A stretch of 64,000 bases of DNA from Cavenderia fasciculata (lineage: Eukaryota; Evosea; Eumycetozoa; Acytosteliales; Cavenderiaceae). Position 1 is the first letter of the stretch. Every line of letters begins with the position of its first letter. The stretch is taken from assembly GCF_000203815.1 (NCBI RefSeq), contig NW_004457639.1, positions 1,178,001 to 1,242,000 of the forward strand. Direction: 5' to 3'. The notes beneath the pieces are model-generated. The model saw nothing but the letters and a program-made list of their open reading frames with translations, was not told the DNA's origin and did no database searches. This document shows, one piece after another, positions 35,912 to 51,939 of the stretch. The position numbers and the translations under genes were made by a program.

Positions 35912-36560
35912 TTATCTTCTTCTTCCAACTGTAACCCAACCATCTTCATCTGGTTCATTTTTCTTTCTATTATTATTATCATTATTATTATCATTATTAT
36001 TTTCTGTCATGTCTGAATCATCTTCCATCATACTATCATCACCATCTCCATCAATATCTTCATCAGAATCCTTAAATTTAAATATGAATGATTAGTTGTG
36101 ACACACGTACAAATATAAATTACTTTTACATTTTTTTACATACATCATCATTCATTGGTTTAATACATCTATCTACAGCTGAACCCATTTCAGGTCCGAT
36201 TAATTGAACTACTTGAGCAAATTGACCACGAACACAAAGGTTGAATGCTTGAACGACGAGTTCAGCAACTTCACCGCAGCTTTGATCCTCTGCAACGGTA
36301 TTTAATTCCTGTGAAAGACAATCCTCGAGAATAGGTGCAATCATATCTGTATGTACGGGTTTACCCATCAAGAACAAGTCCAATACATCTTGTCTCATCT
36401 CTTCAGCCTTTGAAGAAGATCCGAATCCTCCCCATTGATTCTCTACTGCCAATTGTAATGCTGTCCATTGTTTAAAGATACGTGCTACTGCTTCATCAAA
36501 GATTGTCCAAATCTCTTCATTTGTTGGTTGGTGTTGAATTGGTTGTTGTTGTCCTTCCAT
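35912..36560 (-). CDS. tsr2: Pre-rRNA processing protein TSR2 homologue (191 aa)
   Basis: Exon 1 (36560..36144) and exon 2 (36070..35912) are joined in phase 0 (donor GTATGT, acceptor AAATTTAAG). The WGG signature lies in LAVENQWGGFGSSSKAEEM (Trp43), the defining motif of the TSR2 family. The middle is helical. The tail is very acidic (DSDEDIDGDGDDSMMEDDSD) and ends GWVTVGRRR, like the C-terminal GWxxV motif of TSR2. Yeast TSR2 is the chaperone that escorts eS26 (Rps26) to the 40S pre-ribosome. Together with the DDX18 gene, this makes two ribosome-biogenesis genes in the stretch, though they are not an operon. Confidence 0.92.
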
Positions 36561-36784
36561 TCTCTATATATATATATCGTACTGTCACTCTCTTTATATC
36601 TTTTAAAACGAAGGGAGGTGAGTCGGTTCATTCGTTCGTTTTAAGGTTGACTACTTCAAAATTTTCGATTTTTTTGAATTTTTTTGTAAATTATTTAGAT
36701 TAAAAATAGATATATATACTAGTATATAAATCCTAATTATAATTATTTATTATTTATTAATTATTATTTAATTTAAATATTATA

Positions 36785-39220
36785 TTATAGATGACTTGGG
36801 ACATCACCATCAAGTATTACATTTGATTTTAATTTTCCAATTATATTTCCACCGCCGACAGATCCATTATTGATTGGAGATGAAGTGATGGATGGACGAT
36901 ATGGAGTGGACGGAGAAGGAGGTGGTGCCATATTTCCATTGGCAGGTTGATACTTTGTTGGTGTTGAAAATGGTGTAGTCGTAGTAGAAGTACTAGTTTG
37001 TTGTTGTTCATCCAAACTATTTCCAGCTTCTTTTAATAAAAATTCAATCCACATGTCTGTAACTGATTTATCACCTTCAGTACCATTATTTATACTACCA
37101 CCTGGTGTCATTTGCGCTCCAAAGAATGGTATTGACCATTGTCTCTTTGTTAATCCAATCTAAATAAATTAAATTAAATAAATATTAATATCTATATTTT
37201 TTTTAATATACTTTGTATTTTTTGACATACAGAAATCTTTTCATCTTCAGTAAATGATAACATTTTAGCGATGAGAGCCAAAACTTCAGTCTTTTTGTTA
37301 CCCTTGAAATAAGTAAGGAACAATTTACTAACGACACGTTTATCTACAGAATCTTGTTCATTGAGACACATGTCACTGAGACGCATGATGTTTTTGTCAA
37401 ATGCCTTTTTGAGTGGTTCAATATCCTCTCGCAAAGTGTACAATTCTTTGGCTTTGAGTTCTAGTTGAATGTTACAATCGACAATGGTTTGTTGTGACTC
37501 TGCATATTCCAATTTTAATCGTTCAAACATTTGTTTCTCTAGTTTGAGCTTGTCAATCTCTTGCAACGATTCTTTGAGCTTTTGATTGACTCCAACCAAT
37601 TCAGTTTGGATGGCTGATTCTTGATCCGCTTGGAATTGTTCTAATACAGAGTTTAGATTATTAATTACAACATTTGATCGTTTCACCTCTTCCTCTTTTT
37701 CATTCAATTCATTTCTTAATCTTTCAATCTCTTGATTCATTTCATTACTATTTTTACTCTTTTCTTCAAATTCTTTTAATCTAAAAAAATAATAAATAAA
37801 TATATATGTTTATATTTGTTTTGTGTTTCTAATATTCTACATACTTTTGAGTTAATTCATTGATTTTTTCTTCATTATCCAAATCTGATATAGTATGATT
37901 TTCTTCAACTTCAATTAAATATTGTCTTAATCTTGTCAATTCTTTGGTTGATTTTGTTATTTGTTCTTTTAATTGTTCTTTTGTTTCTCCTCCTTTTTCA
38001 GATTGATCTTTTATATTATTATTATTATCTGATTCGGTAGATGTTACAACAACAACAGGTTGTGGTGATGGTGGTGGAGGAGGAGTTGATTCTATAGTTG
38101 TTTTTAATTGTTTAATTTCTTGATCTTTTGACTCAATTAATTGTTTTAAAAGTGTAAATGTCGATTCATCATCACTATTATTATTACTATTATTATTACT
38201 ATTATTATTGTTGAAAAAAGAATGAATTTCTTTAAATTGATTTTCAAATGATTCATTTTGTTTCTTTAAATTATCAACTACCAATGTCCATTTTGATTGA
38301 TCACCATCTTGTTGATTTCTTAATACCTCATTTTCTTCTTGTAATGTTTCCAATTGATGATTCATTTTATATATCTTTTCCTTTTGTAATGATTGTAATG
38401 TTACAATTTCATTTTGATAATTTTCCGATTGGTTCTACATATCAACAACAATAACAACAAAACTTTTTGATTAGTTTTCATCCAAGATAACAAATATCAG
38501 TAAATTACTAAACCAAATTCTACCTACCTTTAATTGTTCCTTTAAATAATTAATTTCATCTTCATTATTATTATTATTATTATTATTATTTGATCCACCA
38601 TTTTGATTTCCATGATTATTATGATTATCTTCATAAATTAAATTAACATCATTTTCAAATGTTATTCCCAAGTTTGTATTATTAATCTTTACATTTTCTA
38701 TTGTTCCATCATTGTTTGTATTTGTATCATTTTCATCTTCTGTCGTTGTCGTTGTCATTGTTGTTTGAGGTGAAATGATTGAATTCTTTAGATTAACAAT
38801 AACAGATTTCAAATCGTCCATCTCTTTTTGTTTTTCAGACATGAGTGAACCAAATTCCTTTGAAACAGATACAATCCTTTCTTCAGACTCCTGTACCCTC
38901 TTTTCCATATCTCCAACAGTCTCTTTATATTTGTTAATCTAGATAAAATTAATAATCAATTAAGTAAGAGTGTTCACATGAATGTACTATATTATATATT
39001 ATATTATATTTACTTGAGCTCTTAATAAAACAGGATCATCGTTATCTTGTTGTTGATTGTCAATCATTTGACTACTTGAATGGTTTCCATTTAGATTACT
39101 GCCATTCTTTTCTTCATTCATACGACGATACTCTTCATCATACTCTGTCTCTGTTGTCATAACATCTTTGATCTGATTGAGTTGATCTGTTAATGACGCA
39201 AACCAACCTCCATTGCTCAT
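36785..39220 (-). CDS. Golgin of the GMAP-210/Rud3 type with GRAB domain (710 aa)
   Basis: Five exons, 39220..39014, 38938..38528, 38434..37845, 37780..37231 and 37159..36785, join in frame (donors GTAAAT, GTAGGT, GTATGT, GTATGT). The N-terminus MSNGGWFASLTDQLNQIKD is amphipathic, as in GMAP-210. Long heptad coiled coil is broken by Asn and Pro runs. Residues about 545-600 form a GRAB (GRIP-related Arf-binding) domain: VDKRVVSKLFLTYFKGNKK, EVLALIAKML, then after the last intron GLTKRQWSIPF. The C-terminal tail is Ser/Thr/Pro-rich. GRAB golgins bind Arf1 at the cis-Golgi and capture vesicles. Assignment rests mainly on the GRAB pattern. Confidence 0.82.
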
Positions 39221-39587
39221 TGTTGTTACTTGCTAGCTACTACTATACTCTTTTCTAAGAGTTTTTGATTATTATTATTTTAAACTAAAATACTACTTCT
39301 GGCAATGAATAAATAAATAAGACTGAATGTAAAATATATTTATTATGTTGTTGTTGTATGCATGTACTCAAACACTACTACAAATATAGATAGATAGAGG
39401 GTGGTGAAGTACTTCAAAAATGAGTCATTTGAGCCTTTATTTCAAAATGAGGAGAAAAAATTGAAAATTTTTACAAAGAGATTTGAAAAAAAAAAAAGAG
39501 AGTTAGTATGACTCAAAAAATGAAATAAATATAATCATACCTTTGAGAGCCCAAATTGTGTTGATGCCTCGGTTTTTACCCTGGCAA
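39221..39587. other. 3' flank of the Fanzor gene; possible guide-RNA region
   Basis: Directly after the Fanzor stop (minus strand), bases about 39587-39535 are much less AT-rich than the rest: TTGCCAGGGTAAAAACCGAG, then CATCAACACAATTTGGGCTC. Composition drops to ordinary AT-rich sequence at about 39530. In TnpB/Fanzor loci the omega RNA scaffold overlaps or follows the 3' end of the gene, so this is the place to look for it. The rest (39221-39500) is AT-rich and includes the golgin promoter. Confidence 0.4.
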
Positions 39588-44541
<4,954 letters not shown>

Positions 44542-44554
44542 TCGTTAAACTTTA

Positions 44555-44599
44555 AGATAATAGATAGATAGAGATAGATAGAAGATAGATAGAAGATAG

Positions 44600-44641
<42 letters not shown>

Positions 44642-44645
44642 TATA
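44555..44645. repeat. GATA tetranucleotide repeat upstream of the Fanzor ATG
   Basis: Imperfect then perfect (GATA)n/(TAGA)n tract of about 90 bp, 14 bp upstream of the Fanzor start codon, inside its promoter or 5' UTR. Confidence 0.85.
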
Positions 44646-44885
44646 GATATACCTTAAAATTTTTTTGATAACTTTAAATAGAATCGGAAGGGAGTGTGAT
44701 TGAAAAAAATTAAAATTATTTAGATCAATTGCTCGAATCTTTTGCGAGCCACGTGTGCAATGGTTCACCGAACTTGTGCATGGTGATAAATCAAGCAAAT
44801 TGATTTTAATTGTTTCGGGGTTTCGGGTCATGTGGAAGATGCCTTCGTTTGGTACTAAATAAGTAAGAAAGCGATACTTGCGACA

Positions 44886-44927
44886 ACATGTGCTATTAAT
44901 AAGTAACTACTTATTAATAGCACATGT
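44886..44927. repeat. Perfect 20-bp inverted repeat with 2-bp centre
   Basis: The left arm 44886-44905 (ACATGTGC...AAGTA) and the right arm 44908-44927 are exact reverse complements around AC. It would form a strong hairpin or cruciform. It lies about 345 bp upstream of the Fanzor start. It could be fused ends of a mobile element, a bidirectional terminator or a small hairpin RNA; nothing in the sequence decides. Confidence 0.9.
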
Positions 44928-45854
44928 AATACTATTATTTTTTTTATTTATTTTTTTTATACTATCTATATTCAATCGTAACACTTGTTAAATATAATGA
45001 AATAAATTAAAAAGATTTAATAATATTAAATAGTCATATCACGAGTGATTCACTACATGAAATATTATACATGAGTGTTTTGTTTCAAAGAGTTTTTGAA
45101 ATATTTTTTTCTCAAAGTCAGCAAGATTCAAGCACTACAAAAGGTCGAAGGGACCAGAATTGATGGTCGTCTGAGATGTAAAATAAATTTTAAAAAAGTT
45201 CACCTTTTTTTTTTGTGCAAACCGACAAGACAACGATATCTTTGTCTATTCTATACTTCTCTATTCTATCTTTATTTTATTTATTCTATTCAATAGTAAA
45301 CAAGAAAATGTAGCATACAAGGTATAATATAAAAAGATAGTTTATTGATGTAGTTGTATATTCTCGAAAGTTTTGTTCAAATAGCTCTAAACCAGACGAA
45401 GATAACAGCAGCGTGAATATTGGTGGATGGTCAAGATAATAAAGTTTGAAAATTAATTTTTTTTTAAAAAAGAAAAGCACTACAACATTCTCCTTGGCAA
45501 GACAAATACAATGGTCATAATTATATATATAAATAAAAATTTAAAAAATAATGAAAGAAAGGATTACTCCTTTTTTTCATACTAAAAAAATCGGTACCTC
45601 GACGCCGAGGGTTCCTCGTGGACTCGTACCCTTTTTCGAACTTTTTTTTTTTTTATTTGACCCCCTCGACCTCGACCCAACCAATCGAGAATTCTAAAAA
45701 AAGCAAAATCGGTACCCTCGACCTTTTGCAGTGAGATATATGTCTATCTCTATCATTACAATCAATTTAATTTAATTAAATTGATATTAAAAGATATTTA
45801 ATGAATTATCAATATTATAGATATATTTTTATCTTCATTTTAAACATATTCATC
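44928..45854. other. Gene-poor AT-rich region with a small GC-rich repeated motif
   Basis: No convincing gene. Short open frames at 45075-45296 and 45286-45480 have biased, non-protein-like composition. At 45585-45725 two segments share AAAATCGGTACC(C)TCGAC and are rich in CpG (GACGCCGAGGG, CTCGACCTCGACCC), standing out from the surroundings. Confidence 0.4.
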
Positions 45855-46232
45855 ATGAGTTCAGCAGCCCAAACTATCACTGCATCTCCAGCAGCAGTAG
45901 CAACAACAACAACAATCACAACACCACCAACAGGAGCAGTCTTTCAACCATTCATTGGCAATCGCGTTAAACCAACATACCCATTAAGACAAGTCCAACG
46001 CATTAGAAAACAAATATAATCCACGTTAAATAGACATACAGGTGGCGACCAAGAACTACAATCAGAGGTTCTAAGAAGTTTCAGCATATCTAAACATGGA
46101 AGAGGTATCAAACATGTTGCCCAGGGTTTATTCCAAAAAATCAAAATTAATTTAAAAACTTTTCTCCTCCATGTGCTTCTGATTCGTCCTTGTGCAAACA
46201 ACAGAGGTCGGGTTTTGACAGAGCAAAAATGA
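45855..46232 (+). pseudogene. Small gene of unknown family with an in-frame stop
   Basis: From ATG 45855 the frame encodes MSSAAQTITASPAAVATTTT, a Pro/Thr segment and YPLRQVQRIRKQI, then TAA at 46017-46019. The same frame continues without further stops to TGA 46230-46232 with protein-like sequence: HTGGDQELQSEVLRS, KHGRGIKHVAQGLFQKIKI, then LLIRPCANNRGRVLTEQ. The short basic, helical layout and the GRGIKHVAQGLF stretch faintly recall helix 1-loop-helix 2 of histone H4 (GGVKRISGLIYEE), but this is weak. Either one nonsense mutation has killed a roughly 125-aa gene, or a small intron removes the stop; I found no convincing splice pair. Confidence 0.4.
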
Positions 46233-46966
46233 AACGACTTTGCAGTTTATGACGAAAGGCTCTAGCTTTTTTGTAAAAGTTAAGTTAACTATATCTATAA
46301 CATGTTTAATGTGTTTTGAATTGAATCCTTATCAATGTTTGAGCCTATAACTATAGTAGTCCGCGCGTATTGGTGTTGGTATTAGTACTACTACTAATCT
46401 ATGATGATCGGTTGTAGTTATTTTATTTCTAGAAATTCGAAAGCGAAAAAACGAAAAGTTGAAAGTACAACAACAAACAAGGAAAGAGCAATTCCCTTTT
46501 TATTTCTAAATAAGATAAGAGATATATAAAGATAGAGATAAGATACAACAAAAAGAGATATCATTAAAAGTCACCTATTCAATCTACAATCCTTATACTA
46601 CTACTACTATACTTCTCCTATTCTGTCTTTATATCTTATTGTCATTGCATTGTATTGTTGTTCATTCATTCAATCAATCAATCAATCAACCATCATCATC
46701 ATCATCTTACACCACTCACACACAACACTCACAAACAACTTTGTTGTGAACATCATCCATCCATCCAACGATCGTTCACATTCTTCACACAAACAAACAA
46801 CCCACATGAATAATTATTGGAAACACTATCATCATCAAATTTGTCAATTCAACCTAAACTAGTTGGTCTCCAAATCTCTAATCTAATCTAATCTATACTA
46901 TATTCTATATTATTATCTATTGTTTTTTGAAACAAAAAGGGGGATAAAGGATCAATCATTATCATC
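46233..46966. other. Promoter / 5' region of the FHA-BRCT gene
   Basis: AT-rich with CA- and TCAA-rich pyrimidine tracts (46620-46870) typical of dictyostelid upstream regions. The small open frame at 46650-46862 has low-complexity His/Ile composition and is not supported as a gene. Confidence 0.45.
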
Positions 46967-49900
46967 ATGGCATCCTCCACCTCCTCCTCGCCTCATCATC
47001 CACCTCCTCTATTCTTTAATCGGTCACCTCCTCTCATGGTCAATGAAGAGCACGAGATACGTCGCAAACAAATAGAGCAACAAAAGAAATTAGACGCACT
47101 CAAAAAGCTACATCTCTTTAAAAAGCAGCTTGATGCCGTCGACCCTCAAACACACTCATTGTCATTCTCTGCATCAGAGCCAGAGACTATAGCCAACACT
47201 ACCAACACCATAAATAATAATCAAAGTAATAATAATCTAGTAACACCTATTACTCTACCTCCACCAAATATGATACCTAAACCAAAACCTAAACAAACAA
47301 AACAATCAAGTAAACAACCAAAACAACAACGACAACCAAGTAAACAAAGTAAACAGCAACCACAACAAAGTAATCAACAAACACAAAGTAATCAACAACA
47401 ACAACAACAGCAATATACAGACACTAACAATTCAACATCTTCTTCATCATCATCATCATCTATATCATCCACTGCGATTGTTCCTTTAGGTTATGATTTC
47501 TCAACATCTTTGGCTCAAGCTGAAATACATAGATCTCAAGTGAGAAGGAATAAACGGATGGGATCTATCGGTGGAGGTAGTAGTAGCGGTGCTTCAGACT
47601 TGTCTGAATCGGATTCTCGACAACCAGAGATTGAAGAATACTCAGAGAGTGCATGTTCTACCAATACTACCAATACTACTACATCTCCTCCATCTACTAC
47701 TGATAATATTAAACTTCTCGGACGAAAAAGATACACTTCCGAAGATGACAATCCTCCACCTCTTCCATCATCAACAAGAACCAAAAGAAATCATCAACAA
47801 CAATCACAACAATCACAACAATCACCACAACAATCACAACAATCACAACAATCGCAGTCACAACCATTCGAACCGTCACAAGAAAACGAAAGAAGGGAAT
47901 TGGATTCTGAAATGATGGTTAGTGGATTAAGTAAAACCAGTCCACGATCATCACAACAACAATCACAACAATCACAACCACAAACACAAAGAATTTATAG
48001 GGATGGAAACCAAGGATCAGTTTACAGTTATGTTAGTTCAGCATCTTCAACTTCTTCATCCAATGAATCTGATCCATTGGCTGTCGATAGCCAATCTTCA
48101 TTCCATAAAAGATATATGTATGTTATATGTTTGACAAACAATATGTTTTGGTATATTAATATCAACCTTTTCTTTTCGATTTAAATAGTCAAGCATTTGC
48201 AAGATTTACAGAGATGAACAAGAATGAAGACAAGAGAGAACATTTAGTTTGTAAAAGAGATTATACTATTGGCGGTAAAAAGGTCAATGATTTGGAGATA
48301 CATGATCGATTGAGAAAGACGTATGCTCGAGTCGTTGTAGTTCAACCTGGTTTAATCTACATTGATAATCTCCAACCAAAAGCAGTATTTGTCAATTGCA
48401 AAGAGGTTACACAACCAACTTATATATGTAATGGTGATAAGATTCAAGTTATGGATTATTTATTTTTTGTTGAAGGTAAAGTATATTATATAATATATAT
48501 ATAATAATAATATAATTTATATATTAACCTATTATTATTGTTATTATTTATAGTATTTACAGAAAACATAAGTTCAATTGATTTTGATGATCAATTGAGT
48601 GATCGTGAACTTGAGGCAATGTTGGCTTCAAGTTCATCTTGTTCTTCTCAACCTAATACTCCAACTCATCAACCACCACCTCTTCCACCACCTGCTCCTC
48701 CACCAACTCCATCATCATCACAACTACATTCAAACAACAGTGCTACCCCCTCCACCTCTCCTTATCCAGTAACTCCTCAGTCAACACATAAACACAAAAA
48801 GACAAACACCCTAAATAATATAAATACCAACTTGATCAATAGCCTTAATAATCTAATTAATATAAAGGTGGGATCAATTGTAAAATTCCAACAAAAACAA
48901 CAAAATCAACAGCAACAACAACAACAAAAGAAAAATAATAATAATGTACAAGAGGAAGAAGAACAGGAAGTAGAGGAAGAAGAAGAAGAAGAAGAAGAGC
49001 AAGAGAAAGAAGAGGAAGAGGAAAAGGTGAACCTAATCAAAAAAATACAGGCAATTCAAATTAAAACTCCACCATCAACACCATCACAAACCAAGTCATG
49101 TAAAAGTGGTTTGGAACAAAGTAATACTAACACTAACACTAAAACTCGAAATAACATTGTTACAGCAAGACAACAACAAAATAATCTAAACAACATTAAA
49201 AAAAATAACATTAAAACTCAAACCAACATTAATAATAATAATAAGAAGACCAACCACAATTCAATTTCACTTAAAAGTGGCATTTTTGCCTTTTTAAATA
49301 TTTATATATGTCATCAATTAAAAGATAAGCGTATGTTAATTAAACAAAATATTAAGGATCAAACCAATCATTTATTGACAATTATTCTTATCCACAGCCC
49401 ATTTACAAGAAATTGTCATTGCCAATGGAGGAAATTTAATCGACGAAGTCTGTGACTTGAACACATTTTTGTATATCGTACCGAATAATGTAATGTTCAG
49501 ACATACCTACTCGAAACTTTACAAGCTCAGATGCACATTTGTCAAAGAGGCATGGATTGATGATAATATGGGCCAAGGGATACTGAAGCCTGTGGGACAA
49601 TACATTTATAAACCTAAAACATTGGGTATCTATTCTAAAGTATCAGTTTTTGCAAAGGACAAGGTATGTACTTATATTCCTCAAATCAATTCCAAATCTA
49701 ATTTCTTTTTTTCAGGATCAAAAAGAATGGTACGAAAAGGAGTTATCGTTTCATGGTGCAACTCTTATCGACATATCTAACATTCATATTGATAAACCAT
49801 TGTTTGTTCTATCATTGGAAGCGCTCCAACCATCGGACATTCAAGTTAATAATTTATCTGGGTTTACAATTGCGAAAATAGATTGGTTTCACGAATGTTT

Positions 49901-50000
49901 GCAAAAAGACAAGTATACCGCTCCATCTAAAAATCCATCCTTATATTGTTATAATACACCATCGAAATCACCTTTCAGAAATCGAAAATATGAAAGATAA
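46967..50000 (+). CDS. FHA + tandem BRCT protein, MDC1/NBS1-like layout (921 aa)
   Basis: Five exons, 46967..48117, 48189..48475, 48554..49330, 49398..49663 and 49716..50000, join in phases 2, 1, 1, 0. After a Gln/Ser/Pro-rich N-terminus, residues about 385-482 form an FHA domain: DYTIGGKKVNDLEIHD, TYARVVV, IYIDNL, AVFVNCKE, YICNGDKIQVMDYLFFVEG. A long Pro, Gln, Glu and Asn linker follows. The end holds two BRCT repeats: SGIFAFLNIYICHQLKDKP, then IVIANGGNLID and CTFVKEAWIDDNM; next ELSFHGATLID, SGFTIAKIDWFHECLQKDK. FHA plus tandem BRCT proteins recognise phospho-threonine and phospho-serine in the DNA-damage response. The usual Ser and His of the FHA loop are replaced (LRKTYAR), so phospho-binding by that domain is uncertain. 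Confidence 0.85.
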
Positions 50001-50283
50001 TAATAATAAAGGATGGATTATATTAACTGTACCACGATTATATCTCAGTAATAATACGGCACATACCAACTTATTTAATGGTAATCACCATTAATGCGAT
50101 AATTTAAAAATACTTTGTTTGTTTACTATTTCTTTGAAGAACAAATTTATTTATCAGATCTCTTCTTTTCTTTTTTTTTTTGAACCACTAATTTAATTTT
50201 TATCTCTCTCTTTGACAAAACAAAGTATATAGTTTTTTTTTAGTATACTCTTTCTCTCTCTCTCTCTCTTATGGACACCAGCA
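50001..50283. other. Spacer with CT-rich tract
   Basis: AT-rich spacer ending in a (TC)n run at 50251-50270. A short out-of-frame upstream ATG at 50271 (about 29 codons) overlaps the start of the next gene and could act as a uORF. Confidence 0.45.
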
Positions 50284-51581
50284 ATGTCAACATCTACAAC
50301 AACTGTGCCACATTCACCACCTCCACCGCAACCTCCTCCATCACCATCACCAACAACTAAAAAGCATAAGAAATTGACAAAAGCAGAGAAAAAGCAAAAC
50401 AAGAACATAAGAAAACAAATTAAGCTTGAGAAAAAGAAAAATAAGTATAACAAGAATAAGATCAAAAACAAGAACAAGTACAATAAGAAAAATAAGGATA
50501 ATAATAACAATGATAGTAGCGATAAAAAGAATAATAATATAGAGGATGATAATGAAGAAGAACAAGAAGAAGAAGATTTTGATCACAAGAAATATTATAA
50601 AAAAGCACTCAAAGTTACTAGACTAGCACCTGCTCAAATCACTAGATATTCACAAATATTAAAGAATGGACAAATCAAAGGATCGTGCACATATAAATCA
50701 TCAAGATGTGTGGTTTATCCTGCCAAGACTATTCTTGGTACACCACCTCATCACTTTGCTTTTATGCAAGAACATGGAAGAAAGGAGACCATGGAGATTG
50801 ACATTTCAAAGGGAATGACTATTTGGAGTATATGTTCGACCAAGAATTGTGTCAACCCTCGTCACTTGGTCAGAGAGGTGGAGACGATCAGTAGGACAAG
50901 GGCTGGATGCCACAATGTTTTTAGGAAAATATTCAAACGTCATGGAGCTGGAATCACCATAGAGGAAATGAGATCTTTGGATAATGTTTGTAAACATGAA
51001 CCACCTTGTATTCCTACTTTTTTAAAACACCCAAAATCTATCAAAATAGTAATAACTTTAAAGATGACAATTATGACAATGGATATAACTATAATAATAA
51101 CAACTGTAATAATAATAACTATAACAATAATAACTATAATAATAACTTTAAGAATAATAATAATAACAACAACAATAGAGACAAGTATTACAATGACGAA
51201 TACAGCTGTAGTTATAACGATTCTAATAATTATTATTCCTATGATGACAATGATTATGATGAGATGGATTATACTTACAGTCAATTCTATGAAGCCAGTT
51301 ACGTAGAGAAACGACAGGATAGAAATCACCCAATCACCAATAATAGTAATCATTTTAATAACAATAATAGGTATAATAATAATAATAACAATAGTAGTAA
51401 TAATAATAGCAATAATTTTAGCGGTCATAGTTTTAATAATAGAAAAATCATTAGCAACAATAACAATTGGACAGAGAACAAAAATACTTGGACGGAGAAC
51501 AAATATAGTAAAAATGGCGCATGCCAGTCTGGATCAACCATCAAATCAAAATGTTTTAGAGGACAACAAACAATCAATTAG
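50284..51581 (+). CDS. I-PpoI-like two-zinc His-Me-finger protein, copy A (frame slip at T run)
   Basis: The start ATG at 50284 gives a Pro-rich then Lys/Asn/Glu-rich head. The domain (about residues 110-245) keeps all eight zinc ligands of I-PpoI with its spacing: RCVVYP, C-x4-C-x4-H (CSTKNCVNPRH), Cys 15 after that His, and C-x-H-x3-C (CKHEPPC), followed by the family motif CIPTF. The I-PpoI catalytic His (two before the first Cys of C-x4-C) is Ser, and the metal-binding Asn (nine after the His) is Ser. Frame is lost at 51017-51022, a run of six T where seven would keep it. The next frame continues as an Asn/Tyr-rich tail to 51581. Unlike B-D, this copy lacks the usual C-terminal module. 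Confidence 0.75.
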
Positions 51582-51892
51582 CAACGCCAAGGAAAAGATC
51601 AGCAACAACAACAACAACAACAATCCTACAGGAGCATATAAACGATTAGTAACCCCAATGTTCCTAAACCAACAAATAAGGACAATACAACCCATCCTAT
51701 CACCAAAACACCAACACCAACAACATCAACATCAACAACTTCAACATCATCAATATCAACAACCTCAAAAGATCAAAACAAATCTACTATTGGTGATTCA
51801 AGACAAAATGATATTGGATTGTATAAAAAATATATGGATCCTGTAGAAAAGGATAAAACAAGTAAACCCAACAAGGATGTTCCCAAACCAAC

Positions 51893-51939
<47 letters not shown>

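Noticed and set aside
50940-51428. Long minus-strand Ile/Val-rich frame
   Set aside because: It is the antisense of an Asn-rich AAT/AAC tract and has no start context or gene structure.
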